Notes under the pieces: model-generated
The model's database searches: none
What the model saw: the letters and a program-made list of their open reading frames with translations, nothing else
What the model was told of the DNA's origin: nothing
Shown here: positions 22,901-31,865 of the stretch, piece after piece
Numbering within the stretch: position 1 is the stretch's first letter
Layout of the letters: each line of letters opens with the position of its first letter
Assembly (NCBI GenBank): GCA_018340805.1
Contig: JACMZG010000008.1
Coordinates: forward strand, 12,417,742-12,481,741
DNA from: Microvelia longipes
Lineage: Eukaryota > Arthropoda > Insecta > Hemiptera > Veliidae
Length of the DNA stretch: 64,000 bases
Direction: 5' to 3'
Translations under genes and position numbers: made by a program

Positions 22901-25900
22901 TTGGTCACGTACCTTAACCACTACACCATGGGTGACAGGCCTAGCTTGCTATGAACTGGCATAACTTTCTATTGAACATGCACAGCTTGTTAGTGCACCG
23001 GCTGACACCCAACAGCATGAATCGATAGTAACTGACTCTTTAAATGAAAGTCTTTTATAAATAAAACCCTGTAGGGTTGTCAAATTAGACAACAAAGAGA
23101 GATAGTATAACCAAGAAGAGATCTTGTTTAGCGTTAACAAACAGATGGCTCCGTTAACTTACTTAATTTTATTAACACCAGCAAAGCTGACCCTCCGTCG
23201 CCTAACTTCAGTGGTGTCCTCTTCCTCCTCGTTCTGTCCCATATCAACAGACTGCAAAGGCTGTCGTGGTTTCCGAGGTTTCAAAATCTAAAATTGAAAC
23301 AAAAATTTATTTTTAAGAATACAAGAAATTGAAGTACTTCACATCAATTAATTAAAAAAAACACGTAACAGTTTTGTGTTTCTAAATGTATAAGTCTATC
23401 TCAAATAACCAATTTTTACCAATGAAAATGCACAAAAAGTATCAATTAAAAAAATCATAGTTTTGGTTTCAATCACTAATCAGTCCCCAGGAATCACACT
23501 TTACAATAAATGTGCACATAAATTTATATAAATACCTCAAGAACTGTGCAAGCCCCAAATGTAGATAGGGCCTCTTTGTATTTAAAATACATTATTAGAA
23601 ACATTGTTCATCATTTGTATAGTAATACTTCCCTATCTTGAAAGGAGGGGAAAGTATTACATTAGCAAAAAATCTAACACCCACTATTTCATCAAATCTC
23701 AATGTTTCAGCACATACAGATCCTAAAAAAATTGTTGTCAGTATGTATGCATATATTTGCGCGTTTATTGTTAACACATCCAAATTTCAATATTTATCCA
23801 AAATGGTGACACATTAAACATTCAAAAAAATCAAAACATATTTGTTTCATAAAAAGTGTTTCTAAAGATGTTTTGAAGTTTTCTGAGTTCACTGAGGCCT
23901 CAATCATTTCAGAGGCTTGCACAGTTATCTAGATGGTTATATCTTTATAGTTAGTTTTTTAGGAACGCAGCAGCGTTCCGCCCCGCCAAATCAAGAAGAA
24001 AAGTTAAAATACCCAGCTTAGTCAGTAAAAAAAGTCAAAAACCTATTAAAGCTGCCAGTGCATATTATACTGTACGCAACAAAGTAGGGTTTTGAGGGTC
24101 TGTAACGTGAAGATAACTGATACTATAAATAATAGTACATAATAATATGTACATTATTAATATTACATAAATAATAATATGTACTATAAATAATATTATA
24201 GGCTACATGTACATAAATAATATTATAATCTTCTTGAAAGGGCGTGTCTTGTGTAGATAAAAAAATAATAAAAAATCATCCAAATCGACCAAGCAGAAGT
24301 GGAGAAAAAGAGGTTTGAAAATTACATATTTGACGACTTCTTATTCTTCCGGCACTTTTTGCTGACACAACTATAGCCTAAACTACAGAACAGATTTTGA
24401 CGTATGAGCACTTTTTGGATTTATCTTATGCTTGTGTGCATTCATACCTAATAAAATCTCAAATTTGACATTCCTACGCTGAACATAGATCAAAAAACTA
24501 AGCTAGCGAACAATAGCAATGTTTATTCGTTGATGCACCAAACTGCCTAAACTACAGAACGGATTATGATGAGTGACGACTTTTTAGATTAGTCTTATGC
24601 TCGTGCACATTCTTACTTAATAAGATATCAGATTCGATTTATCTACGCTAAACAAAGAGTGAAAAACTAAGCTAGCAAACACTACTTTTATATAAATTGA
24701 CCTACCTGCACTCTTTACTAATGAATTGATTTTGGTGTTTGAGGACTTTTGGATTTATCTAATGCCTTTTAACATTCTTGTATCGATACCTCCCAAATTC
24801 ATAATTCCTACGCTGTACGCACCACAAAAACAGAGCTCAAGAGTGGTGTTTAGAATACCTTCACACCCTTTCCAACTTTATCTACAACACGTATCTTGTT
24901 TACTTCTGTTTTTACATAAAACAGGATCCGTACAAAAAATCGTGAAATCTAACCAAAAACCACTTACGTGGTAAAAACTCCCCGCCAAGTCTTTGGTCCA
25001 AAAAAGTAGGGAAACCAACTTTTCTGTCCCGCCAAGTCATGTCCGTATTGGGTGGAGACAGTCATTCGAATTTCAAAGTGAAGTTCCTAGGTTGGCAATA
25101 CTAAAGAGCCTTAGTAGAAGAATTAAAAACTTTCGGCCTAAAAGAATAAAAATATTCAAGCTGTGAGGCAATGATCAGCTTCTTCTCCTTGGCGGGGTGC
25201 CAGAAAAGTGAACCAACTTTAGAGGTAATGTTGACAAGGGTATATAGGGTATAGTGCCTGATTATATCATACCTTTATCGTTTCATTTATTTCTTGTGTT
25301 TACTCAATACGAACATGACTTGGCGGGACAAAAAAGTCGATTTTCCTAATTTTTTGGACTAAAGACTTGGTTCAACAGGTAAAGACTTTTACACAATACA
25401 CATACATACAGTATATACAAGTAAATACAAATAGTGACATATATAATTTAATTTTAATTATCTTTTCTTGTATTTTAATATTTAAGCCTTTTGGTAGGGA
25501 AGCCTTGTTCCAAGATTAGCAGCTTGTTTTAATTGATTCTTAAGCTTTTATATAAACCTAGTAAAATTTTATAAAGGGCAAAAACTGGAACTTGAGTGTA
25601 CAGGAAGGCTTTTAGTATTATTTTTTATGACAATGACAAGGGCCTGGTTGAACTAGAATATAATTTATCTTGCTGTAATATAGATTCATTGGTAACAGCC
25701 CAAATAGCTAATAGGGCCTTTATAATAAACATTCAGGATTAATAAGGCTGTAATGTGGACTACATACTGAGACAATGGATTAAATAAGGCTGTAATGTAG
25801 ACTACATATTGACACAATGGATTAAACAAGGCTGTAATGTGGACTACACACTGACACAATGGATTAAATAAGGCTGTAATGTGGACTACACACTGACACA

Positions 25901-28596
25901 ATGGATTAAATAAGACTGTAATGTGGACTACACATTGACACAATGGATTAAATGACATTGATATGGGGCTGCAAACAAAACCCACAATATTTTAACACCC
26001 TTGTCATGTGTCATGGCCAGGTTTATATGGAGACCTGCAAAAGCATTTGGAACAAATCTATTGTTTTCAAGACATTGACAATAGAAGTAGACTAAACATT
26101 TACCCCATGATGTATTTCCGTAGCTAAGCAATATTAACTAATCAAAAGAAAGAGGTCTAATTTTCTAGCAGATTATAAGAGGAACTAATAATTTGATAAA
26201 ATAGACTCAGGTCATTAGTGAGAAGCTATGTCCAAACACAAGTAAATTCACTTGATCATTTTTTTCTAGTAACAAAACAAGAAACTTTTGGCCTCTTTGC
26301 TCTTCCTCGGCACCTACCTGTTGCTGCATCGCGGCCACATGGTTGTTGTACTTTATCAGTTAGTCATATTACTGGTTTATATTAGTGGCATACTGATATG
26401 ATATAAGTGAATTTTCAAATGTATTACAGTTTAACACATGGCTAAAATCAGTTGACAGCGAGGGAAAAATAATGTTGATGAACCAATGAAGTTGGTCTGA
26501 TTTGAAATGGTGGGCGTAGATTAACATCCAGGAATAACCTTATTGGCTCCCTGGTCATCTGATTTTAGCTGTGTGTTACATTAAAGTGAAAAAACCTGAT
26601 TTGTTTTCATTGTGTCAATTAATGACATAATGTTTTGTTTGACATATATAAGTCAATCAATAAAATCAGAACAAATACTGTATGTTAGTGCGAGATGATA
26701 GAAATTTAAACGGAGATTCAATTCAATGTAAACAAATCAAACGCAGTTGGAGTTCGGTATAAAAACATCCTTTGAAAATCACTTAGACACATATAGAAAT
26801 ATTCAAAAGATGAAAAATAAACTAAAAATAGGTTTCGCCCCCACTGGGATTCGAACCAACAACCTTCGAGAAAAGAGAGCCAAGAAAGCTTACGAACATT
26901 AAAAAAAAAAAATGCCCGTTTTAGGGCCTTTCGGCCCATCAGGGTATTCACCCTGCGGGAACCACCTCAGGTGGGTTGCATCTACTACACTCTAAGAATT
27001 AATTAAAGTTGGCGAAATCATTTTAATACAAATACTATTCATAAAATCTTGGAGCGTAGCCCGGGCTGCGAACCCCGGACCTCTGGTGCCGAAATCGAAC
27101 GCCTTTACGATCACGGCCACGGAGGCAGACTTTACGAACATAGAGTGGCAATAATTTATACATAAAATTACAAAACAACATTCTCAAGGTTAACCATAAA
27201 ACATCAGTTATTGGATTTCAAATTGTCTAAATAAAAATTGCTGTGTTAAATCTCGATCCTAAGCAATAATATCTGAAAAATGTATTTTAAAATTTGACTT
27301 TTTTGAGTACTAGTGCTCTAATTTGTTAGTATTATAATGTAAGTTGTCTATACTGATTCCTGCAATGACGTCGCCGCGAGACTATAACCTAACATGTCAA
27401 AAAAATCCTTTTATTCATAAAAACTTTTATTGCATACATTTCCATTATTTTGACCTTTTTTATGATATTATTCTTTTCAACTTTTCTCTACTAACGTATT
27501 ACATTTTTTTTTTTAGTATATTCCCATCTTATTTATTGTATATAGAATACTTATTTTTTCTTTTTATTTTTACAAACTGTCCTTTTTATTATTTTAAATG
27601 TTTTTTATTGTAATTGTAGTTACACCTTAAATTCCTTTTTTTGTACTAATTATTTGCACTACTTTTTATATTTTTGTAAAAAACGCAAGTTTGTGAATTA
27701 TATATAAATAAATAAAAACCCCCCAAATGAATCACCTTATAAACTCCCAGCTTGATGTTAGTGAACCATACATGGTAGAATATGTGTAAAAAATTTCAGC
27801 CCAATCTGAACACTACATGAAGATTTGTGATTTAGGGTAATTTTTGTGGGTTTAATGAACGTTACACATATTTAATTATCCATAGGGTTCGGGATATTGA
27901 CAAAGTTGATTTTTGTACCAAGTTACATTTTGATTCTAGAAAGCATTCGAAAGATAGTGTGTCCCACACAAATGTCTAGGACACAACCTCTTAATGTCAG
28001 TTTCATTTCAGAAGATTCCTTCTCTTAACTGTCTCCACCAACCAGGCTCGTAGTCAGGTAGGGACAGGGAGGCATCCCTCCCAGAAAATTTTCCCCTCCT
28101 TTGACGAAGTAGATTACAGTGGAATTCCGTTGTAGATGTGTGAATTTCGTCCCCCTCTGGGATTGGTTTCCCTAAGAGATTTGGCAGGCTACAGGCCTGA
28201 CATATTCAGGTTGCCAATTTGTCTTGTACGTCTAAACCCCCCAAAAAATGTTTTCATATTTATAAGAAAAAAACAAAGCTGTTCTATGTCATGGGATCCT
28301 CCAGTTTTGGAAAACTAATGAAACATCACAGAACTCTTTAAGACTTCAAACTTGTCAATTGAGTATTACTAAAACATTAGGAAGTAAACTATCTATACAT
28401 AACATATATTGTCATCTATGGTTTTCAGACTTTTCACATCGACTGTGTTTAAGCCCTGCCTAGTAATTTTAAGACCGAGTCTAAATTAACTCATCAAAAA
28501 TTTGTGGTCAAGCAGACAGCCAAGTTTGTTTACAAAAAATATGTAAAACTTGTAAATATGTCAGGATTCAAGTCGCCAACTTACCGAATTAGACAT
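4857..28596 (-). CDS. KNL1: KNL1/Spc105-type outer kinetochore scaffold gene (whole coding span)
   Basis: KNL1 is the KMN-network scaffold that recruits protein phosphatase 1 through SILK and RVSF motifs and Bub1/Bub3 through phosphorylated MELT motifs, and binds Mis12 through a C-terminal RWD region. Seen here, in order: SILK-like residues 4-7 (S-I-L-K), RVSF at residues 36-39 behind a run of arginines, a MELT at about 136-139 with further MELT-like sites, a 20-residue tandem array, then small C-terminal exons that fit an RWD fold. Exons: 28585-28596, 23163-23287, 20128-20226, 12185-16398, candidate 9671-9704, 7351-7514, 6080-6281, 4857-4982, candidate terminal 3567-3633. Introns between the firm exons keep phase with GT/AG ends. 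Predicted length is about 1.65 thousand residues. The coiled coil that usually precedes the RWD region was not found. Two or more frame breaks occur at 13.51-13.64 kb. Identity is secure; the C-terminal model is provisional. Confidence 0.88.
5325..5520 (+). repeat. Dispersed repeat R1, diverged internal piece
   Basis: CCAAGTTTCATTTCATTATC and CAGCATTTGTTCAAT match the internal block of the long R1 copy near 33.55 kb. It lies in the KNL1 intron between exons 7 and 8. Confidence 0.55.
6080..6281 (-). CDS. KNL1: KNL1 exon 7 (RWD region)
   Basis: 202 nt, acceptor TATCTTAG and canonical donor GTGAGT. The frame is open for 66 codons, with SRLLKNKSLDKC and LFSAVEKQIKSI in an amphipathic helical region and a Cys-rich end. 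Phases match exon 6 (one base in) and exon 8 (two bases out). The acceptor is preceded by a 51-bp minisatellite that starts less than 40 bp upstream in gene direction. Confidence 0.75.
6318..6770. repeat. 51-bp minisatellite (about 9 units)
   Basis: Unit about TAGAGAGACACTAAGAGGTG then AGGCACTCAGATCTTTAAAT and CTGTGTTCAAT. 51 is a multiple of three, so part reads as a false 17-residue-periodic ORF. It sits in the KNL1 intron just above the acceptor of exon 7. Confidence 0.93.
7351..7514 (-). CDS. KNL1: KNL1 exon 6 (RWD region)
   Basis: 164 nt, acceptor TTTTTTACAG and perfect donor GTAAGT. It encodes 54 full codons containing YYSEWTEWTTDFFSNSIILTV, which fits the aromatic-rich first strands of the KNL1 RWD region. 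It leaves one base that joins exon 7 in frame. There is no internal stop in the chosen phase. Confidence 0.7.
8170..8360. repeat. Dispersed repeat shared with 26.44-26.58 kb
   Basis: TTAACATTCAGGAGTAACCT then TATTGGCTC at 8.28 kb matches TTAACATCCAGGAATAACCT then TATTGGCTC at 26.53 kb, both ending near GTGTGTTA. Both are in KNL1 introns. Confidence 0.6.
8870..8925 (+). mobile_element. tRNA-derived SINE fragment
   Basis: ACCGGAGGTCTGGCGTTCAC then AGCCCGG, the B-box side of the same SINE family. Truncated. Confidence 0.5.
9240..9330 (-). mobile_element. tRNA-derived SINE
   Basis: Minus strand: ATAGCCGATGCTGTTAAAG (A-box-like), TCGGAGGTCTGGGGTTCACA then TCCCAGG (B box). Confidence 0.6.
9671..9704 (-). 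CDS. Candidate KNL1 exon 5 (34 nt)
   Basis: It has an excellent acceptor (long T-rich tract ending TTTCAG) and a weaker donor (GTTCGT). Its length fits the phase left by exon 4 (one base) and needed by exon 6 (two bases supplied), which would happen by chance about one time in three. It encodes about 11 residues (KAFSPLQWHN). No coiled-coil character. RNA evidence is needed. Confidence 0.4.
10370..10610. repeat. Dispersed repeat with internal duplication, related to 59.14-59.24 kb
   Basis: ATTCGCTAGATACATTGCAA then ATGCCATGTAAC recurs diverged about 115 bp on, and again at 59.16-59.20 kb (AATTCGCTAAATACACATGG, ATGCCATGTAAC). The 88-codon ORF across it is spurious. Confidence 0.6.
11050..11300 (+). 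mobile_element. Dispersed element R4, partial copy C
   Basis: TAACTTAAATGAGGATAAAT, TAGAAATCAGCGCTG and GCAACTATTAGTTATGACA match the first third of copy A. Confidence 0.62.
11530..12010. mobile_element. Two Penelope-like 3' ends facing each other
   Basis: On the minus strand, 11.83 down to 11.53 kb has a T-rich tail then AGGCACTATTGATGGCC and ATTTTGTGGAGA, matching the end of the Penelope-like element at 19.76-19.85 kb (AGGCACTGTTGATGGCATTA). The plus strand from 11.84 to 12.01 kb has the same T-rich, low-complexity tail. Conceptual translations of the two arms resemble each other, hence an inverted pair. The many short F/L/Y-rich ORFs here are not genes. Confidence 0.55.
12185..16398 (-). 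CDS. KNL1: KNL1 exon 4 (large MELT/repeat exon)
   Basis: A 4.2-kb exon, acceptor TTGTTTCAG and donor GTAAAC, read in one frame from 16398 to 12185 except for a broken patch at 13,510-13,640. It holds a MELT (N-D-S-M-E-L-T near residue 139), an M-D-I-S and other MELT-like Met/acidic/hydrophobic/Ser sites, and long Ser/Asn-rich low-complexity stretches typical of a disordered kinetochore scaffold. The middle is a 20-residue tandem array (separate entry). The tail is acidic (ESEMECDEEIDDPP) just before the donor. One large central exon carrying all the MELT-type sequence is also how KNL1 is built in vertebrates. Antisense ORFs of up to 161 codons inside it are shadows. Confidence 0.87.
13220..14130 (-). 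repeat. 60-bp coding minisatellite in KNL1 (about 16 units of 20 residues)
   Basis: Unit consensus is about R-x-S-M-R-Q-S-M-A-P-M followed by V-E-E-E-S-E-x-P-x. Roughly 16 copies can be followed, with one copy missing three residues and a cluster of damaged copies at 13.51-13.64 kb. Each unit starts with RRS/RMS/RTS, which fits the basophilic consensus of Aurora B or PKA (R-x-S), and carries a second R-Q-S. Repeat arrays are usual in KNL1, but there the unit normally carries a MELT; here the MELT core is not recognisable in the unit. Confidence 0.9.
17330..18098 (+). mobile_element. Dispersed element R4, copy A (imperfect inverted ends)
   Basis: One end TTAACTTAAATGAGGAATAG then TTTGGATTC; the other end, on the minus strand, GACTCAAAGATGGGAAGATTTGGATTC in part. 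These are imperfect inverted repeats. A reverse copy with about the same span is at 1977-2735. Internal blocks ATCAGCGCTGCGGCGGACCT and GTATGACTAAAAAGTATAAA are shared. No transposase. Confidence 0.68.
18300..19850 (+). mobile_element. Penelope-like retroelement with GIY-YIG endonuclease, degenerate
   Basis: Lies in the KNL1 intron between exons 3 and 4, opposite in strand. RT pieces: D-V-V-D-L-F-T-S-I-P (motif A), K-G-L-A-M-G-S-P-L-S (motif B), and a motif C reading V-C-D-D-I-F where Y-V-D-D is usual. After stops and a frame change, the linker and the GIY-YIG nuclease follow (G-V-Y-L-I-K-C, then YYLGQTGRKFLARFKEH), mainly at 18960-19460. A further frame change and a TAG break the C-terminus. 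The 3' UTR is T-rich and ends near TGGCATTATTGCC. The 5' end was not defined. It is inactive as written. Confidence 0.88.
19960..20050 (-). mobile_element. tRNA-derived SINE fragment
   Basis: Minus strand AAGGTTCAAATCCCAGTCAA (B box) preceded by GTAATGACCAAGTGGTCTTT (weak A box). Confidence 0.5.
20128..20226 (-). CDS. KNL1: KNL1 exon 3
   Basis: 99 nt with acceptor CTGTTATCAG and donor GTAAGT. It takes one base to finish a lysine codon from exon 2 and leaves two bases (GA). It encodes about residues 47-78, including ESVVICETPAYEEE and a Ser-rich tail, linking the RVSF segment to the MELT exon. A MITE lies about 100 bp upstream in gene direction, at 20.33-20.60 kb. Confidence 0.83.
20329..20604. 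mobile_element. MITE with about 30-bp inverted ends
   Basis: Left ATATAATTGTGCGAGAGACA and right, on the minus strand, ATATAATTGTGTGAGAGACA, both continuing CC then (T)AGGAAAATG or AAGAAAATG. 276 bp, non-coding, in the KNL1 intron upstream of exon 3. The target duplication is not clear (possibly TA). Confidence 0.72.
21010..21690 (-). mobile_element. 5'-truncated non-LTR retrotransposon (RT C-terminus)
   Basis: An open minus-strand frame from about 21680 to 21019, containing L-G-V-L-I-D-Q-S-L-S-W (the typical 'lG.ild..l.w..h' block that follows the RT domain), LLTYWVTAWGNS, and QKKAIRGICKAKW. This is the usual C-terminal part of jockey/CR1-like ORF2. The frame is intact but begins abruptly, as expected for incomplete target-primed reverse transcription. 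It lies in the KNL1 intron between exons 2 and 3. Confidence 0.82.
22735..22935 (-). mobile_element. tRNA-derived SINE
   Basis: On the minus strand, an A box (TGGTGTAGTGGTTAAGGTAC) is followed by a B box (GGGTTCAATCCCAGC) about 60 bp on. The spacing is longer than in a tRNA and the arms do not fold as a cloverleaf, so it is a SINE head rather than a tRNA gene. Confidence 0.7.
23163..23287 (-). CDS. KNL1: KNL1 exon 2 (SILK end and RVSF PP1-docking motif)
   Basis: The acceptor is TTTTAG and the donor GTAAGT; 125 nt, entering in phase 0 and leaving two bases. It encodes residues 5-45: I-L-K-P-R-K, an acidic stretch (EEEED), then RRRRVSFAGVNKIK. R-R-V-S-F in this position is the hallmark PP1-binding site of KNL1, and the serine is the known Aurora B target in other species. 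This exon is the firmest evidence for the gene's identity. Confidence 0.9.
24370..24840. repeat. About 168-bp tandem repeat, three diverged units
   Basis: ACTTTTTGGATTTATCTTAT near 24.41 kb recurs diverged near 24.58 and 24.74 kb. CCTAAACTACAGAAC recurs 170 bp apart, and CTAAGCTAGCRAAC recurs at the unit ends. In KNL1 intron 1. Confidence 0.7.
24960..25395. repeat. Fold-back element with about 85-bp inverted arms
   Basis: Left arm about 24965-25060 (CCAAGTCTTTGGTCCAAAAA, TGTCCCGCCAAGTCATGTCC) and right arm about 25308-25392 in reverse (CATGACTTGGCGGGACAAAA, TGGACTAAAGACTTGG). The arms are close to identical over much of their length, around a 250-bp spacer. Confidence 0.72.
25735..25965. repeat. 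42-bp minisatellite (about 5.5 units)
   Basis: Unit about AATAAGGCTGTAATGTGGAC then TACACACTGACACAATGGATTA in two parts. The minus-strand ORF with a 14-residue period is a by-product. In KNL1 intron 1. Confidence 0.92.
26835..26895 (-). mobile_element. tRNA-derived SINE fragment
   Basis: Minus strand GTTGGTTCGAATCCCAGTGG is a perfect B box. No A box at tRNA distance, so a SINE fragment is likelier than a tRNA gene. Confidence 0.5.
27025..27135 (-). mobile_element. tRNA-derived SINE
   Basis: Minus strand: TGGCCGTGATCGTAAAGGCG (A-box-like) and CCGGGGTTCGCAGCCCGGG (B-box-like). Same family as 9.24-9.32 and 8.87-8.92 kb. Confidence 0.65.
28168..28212. repeat. 45-bp direct repeat, second copy at 29612-29655
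   Basis: TTCCCTAAGAGATTTGGCAG then GCTACAGGCCTGACATATTC; the second copy has two changes. Flanks are unrelated. Confidence 0.75.
28585..28596 (-). CDS. KNL1: KNL1 exon 1 (start codon, 4 codons)
   Basis: ATG followed by three codons (M-S-N-S), then a canonical GTAAGT donor, phase 0. The start was chosen because the next exon continues directly with I-L-K, completing the S-I-L-K PP1-binding motif across the junction, as expected within the first residues of KNL1. This exon is too short for an ORF search. The sequence above it to about 28.75 kb is presumably 5' UTR and promoter; no TATA box is evident. Confidence 0.8.
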
Positions 28597-28760
28597 CTTA
28601 TTTGATTTAGCTGAACTAAACACACTTAAAACACATCGTAAAATAACAAATTAAAGTTTAACACAAATTTAAAATACAAGAAAACACATAATACAAATCT
28701 TAACGATAACGGCACCAACAAGCAGCATCCATTTTTTCCGTTAACAACCGCCAAAACTTC
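28597..28760 (-). promoter_or_regulatory. Presumed KNL1 5' UTR and proximal promoter
   Basis: The sequence directly upstream of the KNL1 start codon, followed by AT-rich DNA with no further coding sequence on either strand. No TATA box or clear initiator was recognised; assignment is by position only. Confidence 0.35.
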
Positions 28761-31030
28761 TTCATTTTCCAATGAAATAAACTATTCCATATAAACGCAC
28801 CATTCTGTAAGAGCGACATTTTTTTATTTGTATTAAGTGTCGAACGATATAACTTATAAATAGGACAATATGCACCTAAATAGAAATATTATTCACTAAG
28901 GATAAAATAAGAGAATTGATATAATATTTTAAAATCACACTAACCACTACAATTTACATTACATACAAAACACTTAAAAAAAAAGTTTTTTGTGATTCCA
29001 ATCAATACGTAAGACATTTTTTAAGCTATTTATATTTTATACCACGGTTTCTTATTGTGATTTATTTAACTTTCTTTTTTAATTTTGTACTCGGTAAAAT
29101 TTGTTTGTATTTTTGTTTTTGGACCATATGGTCTGTTAATAAATAAAATAAAAAATAAGTCAGTAGCTGCAATATGTTGTAATGCCCCAATCCACAAGGA
29201 AGGATTAGAGTGCCTGATATGCAGATGCACTCTAGAAAGGATAAGCAAACAACCATATGTAGAAAAAAATTAATAAAGTAAGAAAGGAATGTAACCATTT
29301 AAATAAATAAAAAGACAAAAAAGTTAAAAATAAAGTATATGTAAGCGTTGATTTTTTTTAATAACAGATCAATTCTTAGAAGCATTTGATTAATTAACAA
29401 CATTTATTTATTTATTTATAACATAAACGGCTTTTTACAAGCCTTTTACAACATTTATAAAAAGGTAAAGACTAAAAAAGAAAATAAATTAAAAAGGAAC
29501 ATTAAAAATGATATAACTATAAGTTTAAACTAACAATAATAAACTAATTATAAGTAGGTACAGTTTTTTAGTACATATAACAGAAATATATTTGAAACAA
29601 TTAAAATAGAATTCCCTCAGAGATTTAGCAGGCTACAGGCCTGACATATTCAGGCACTTAATTGTTAAACATATTTTTTATTGTTAAACATAGTTTAACA
29701 ATAAAAATTTAAGATGTTAACAATTTTGTGATTTATGAAAGAATAAAAAATAAAAATAGTACTAACATTAAAAACAAAATAGATTAACATAAAATAATAA
29801 ATAAAAATAAATTAATTTGAATTCTGTGGATGATATACAAAGTTAAAAAAATTAGAACTTTGTTCTTTATAGGGTTTCTTACTCTTCATTAAATAATCAA
29901 GTAAGGTAGACATACTTTATAAATTAAAGAGGCTCTCCAAAAAACAAATAAACATAGTCACTACAAATTCAACCCATCATAAGGCCATCATCAGTGCCTG
30001 GACAAACATATTTAAAAGTAATATAAACAGGTTATCTATGAAACAAAATAATATAAAAAAGAAAAATATTATAAATAAAGGATGTGAAGGAATTTAATAT
30101 TTTCTTCATTGTTATCAATGGTAATTTAATTTATTTTTTTACAGGCGGTTAAATCAAAGGTCATCATTATTTTTACATTAAGCAGACAACAATTTTTTTA
30201 GTGTTATATTTTCTTGTGATTAATTTTATTCATTAGAACCTTACTTTTAGTTTACTTTTTTGAGTTATTAATATATATTTTTTATTTGTATACTTATTTG
30301 TGCAGGTACTAATAATGACTTCATGATAGGTTCAAAGTACTTTGACTATAACTGTATTAGTTTTTTAAGGAGAAACTCTTTTTTAATTTATATCGTTAAC
30401 AACTAAGCAATATTGCTAGTATTGGTTTCAACTAGAGAACCTTGACTTTATGAGAGTTCATAATGACTGGTCGCAGAGCTGTTACTGTAAGTGTTACAGT
30501 GCAATGGCATAATAACCAGAGTTGAAACCTCCCTCTACAGCTTAGTCTCTTCCACAGAAGGAGCATAAAGCCAATAAAGTATCGCCACAGTTTTCAAAGA
30601 AAATAGATGGGCATGGGACAACTTGGGTAGCCCTCTGATCTCGCCATCACTTTGTCATTGATACATTTGTCAACATTTGTGAGATCAGTAGACCAAGTTT
30701 TTGCGAGAGAGTGATAAGCCTCTTGTCAATAGCATGTAGGTCTTTGGTAATTAATTAAATGTATGCCTGGATATTTTTTATACATTTTTTTTACTCAATA
30801 TCATAACAACAAAGAGTATAGAAAATAAATAAAAATTGTTTACACAACAAAGTCAATTAGTTACAGCATAATCTAAAAAATACAATTAGAAACTAGAATG
30901 CAATGAAGCGTATTCTATCACATTGTCCTAGATCATATAAAAAGGCTTTTTTATTAAAGTAATAAATTAAATTTATGATATCCATTTTTATTTATTAAAT
31001 TATTAAAATTTGATATCACGTTATATTTAT
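28761..31030. other. Intergenic DNA between KNL1 start and AGPAT fragment
   Basis: Retroelement-tail-like sequences (TTTATTTATTTATTTATAAC at 29.40 kb) and a non-repetitive, somewhat GC-richer block at 30.42-30.75 kb of unknown nature. No AGPAT front exon was found. Confidence 0.5.
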
Positions 31031-31038
31031 ATTTTTTT

Positions 31039-31040
<2 letters not shown>

Positions 31041-31082
<42 letters not shown>

Positions 31083-31096
31083 TTATTATATTATAT

Positions 31097-31158
<62 letters not shown>

Positions 31159-31220
31159 TATATATTTATATATTTATTATTTATATTATATAATATATAT
31201 ATATATATTATATATATATA
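31041..31220. repeat. TA microsatellite
   Basis: About 180 bp of nearly pure TA with a few T or TT interruptions. Y/I-rich ORFs here are artefacts. Confidence 0.97.
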
Positions 31221-31865
31221 CATAATTTTTTTTTTTAATAATGGCTTAGTTGCTAAGTATATGAGCAAATGTTTATACTTTGAGATGATTCAAAATATTT
31301 GTTATATTATGCTTATAAGGTAAATAAGTATACCTTAGAATATTTTGGTAGGTTTAACATTTTTACCTAATAGCAGATTATGTTACTAGGCTGTAAAATG
31401 ATATTCTATCGCTATGGAAATTTGTTCATTTCCAAAGCAAAAAATCGCTTTACAGCCATCATGCATATGCATATATTATATTTTTTGGGCACTGTCGATA
31501 AAATATAAATTTAAAATTAAATACTTTACTTTATTTATCAATTTGTGCACGAGCTGTATAAAAAAACTTTACACCCAGCAGGCGTAAAAAATGGTTATTC
31601 TTGCCTTAGCAGTAAAATTGTTCTTTACTGACATTTTTGAGGCTTTTAAGTACACACTTTACAGCTGCCCTACAAAAATATTTTAAAATCATCCCATTAC
31701 ATAAATAACATTAATTAAAAATGTAGCAACTTTATTTATAATATTCAATTTATTATAAATTTGTTTTGCAATAAATTTATAATTTTTTGTAGCAAATCAA
31801 ATATTTTTAGTAGCGTAACAAGATTTTTATTTAATGACAAACCTGCATTCAATATCAACTGTTAC

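Larger units (their letters stand above)
25970..28160. other. KNL1 intron 1, mixed repeat DNA
   Basis: Holds SINE pieces and a T-rich stretch at 27.42-27.70 kb that ends in AAATAAATAAAA, probably a retroelement 3' tail. The 89-codon F/Y-rich ORF at 27344 belongs to it and is not a gene. Confidence 0.5.

Noticed and set aside
22735..22935. A and B boxes as possible tRNA genes here and at 26.84, 27.05 and 9.24 kb
   Set aside because: Box spacing and lack of a cloverleaf fit tRNA-derived SINEs.
31010..31268. Tyr/Ile-rich ORFs
   Set aside because: Translations of a TA microsatellite. Same for 42703-42938 and 58497-58736.
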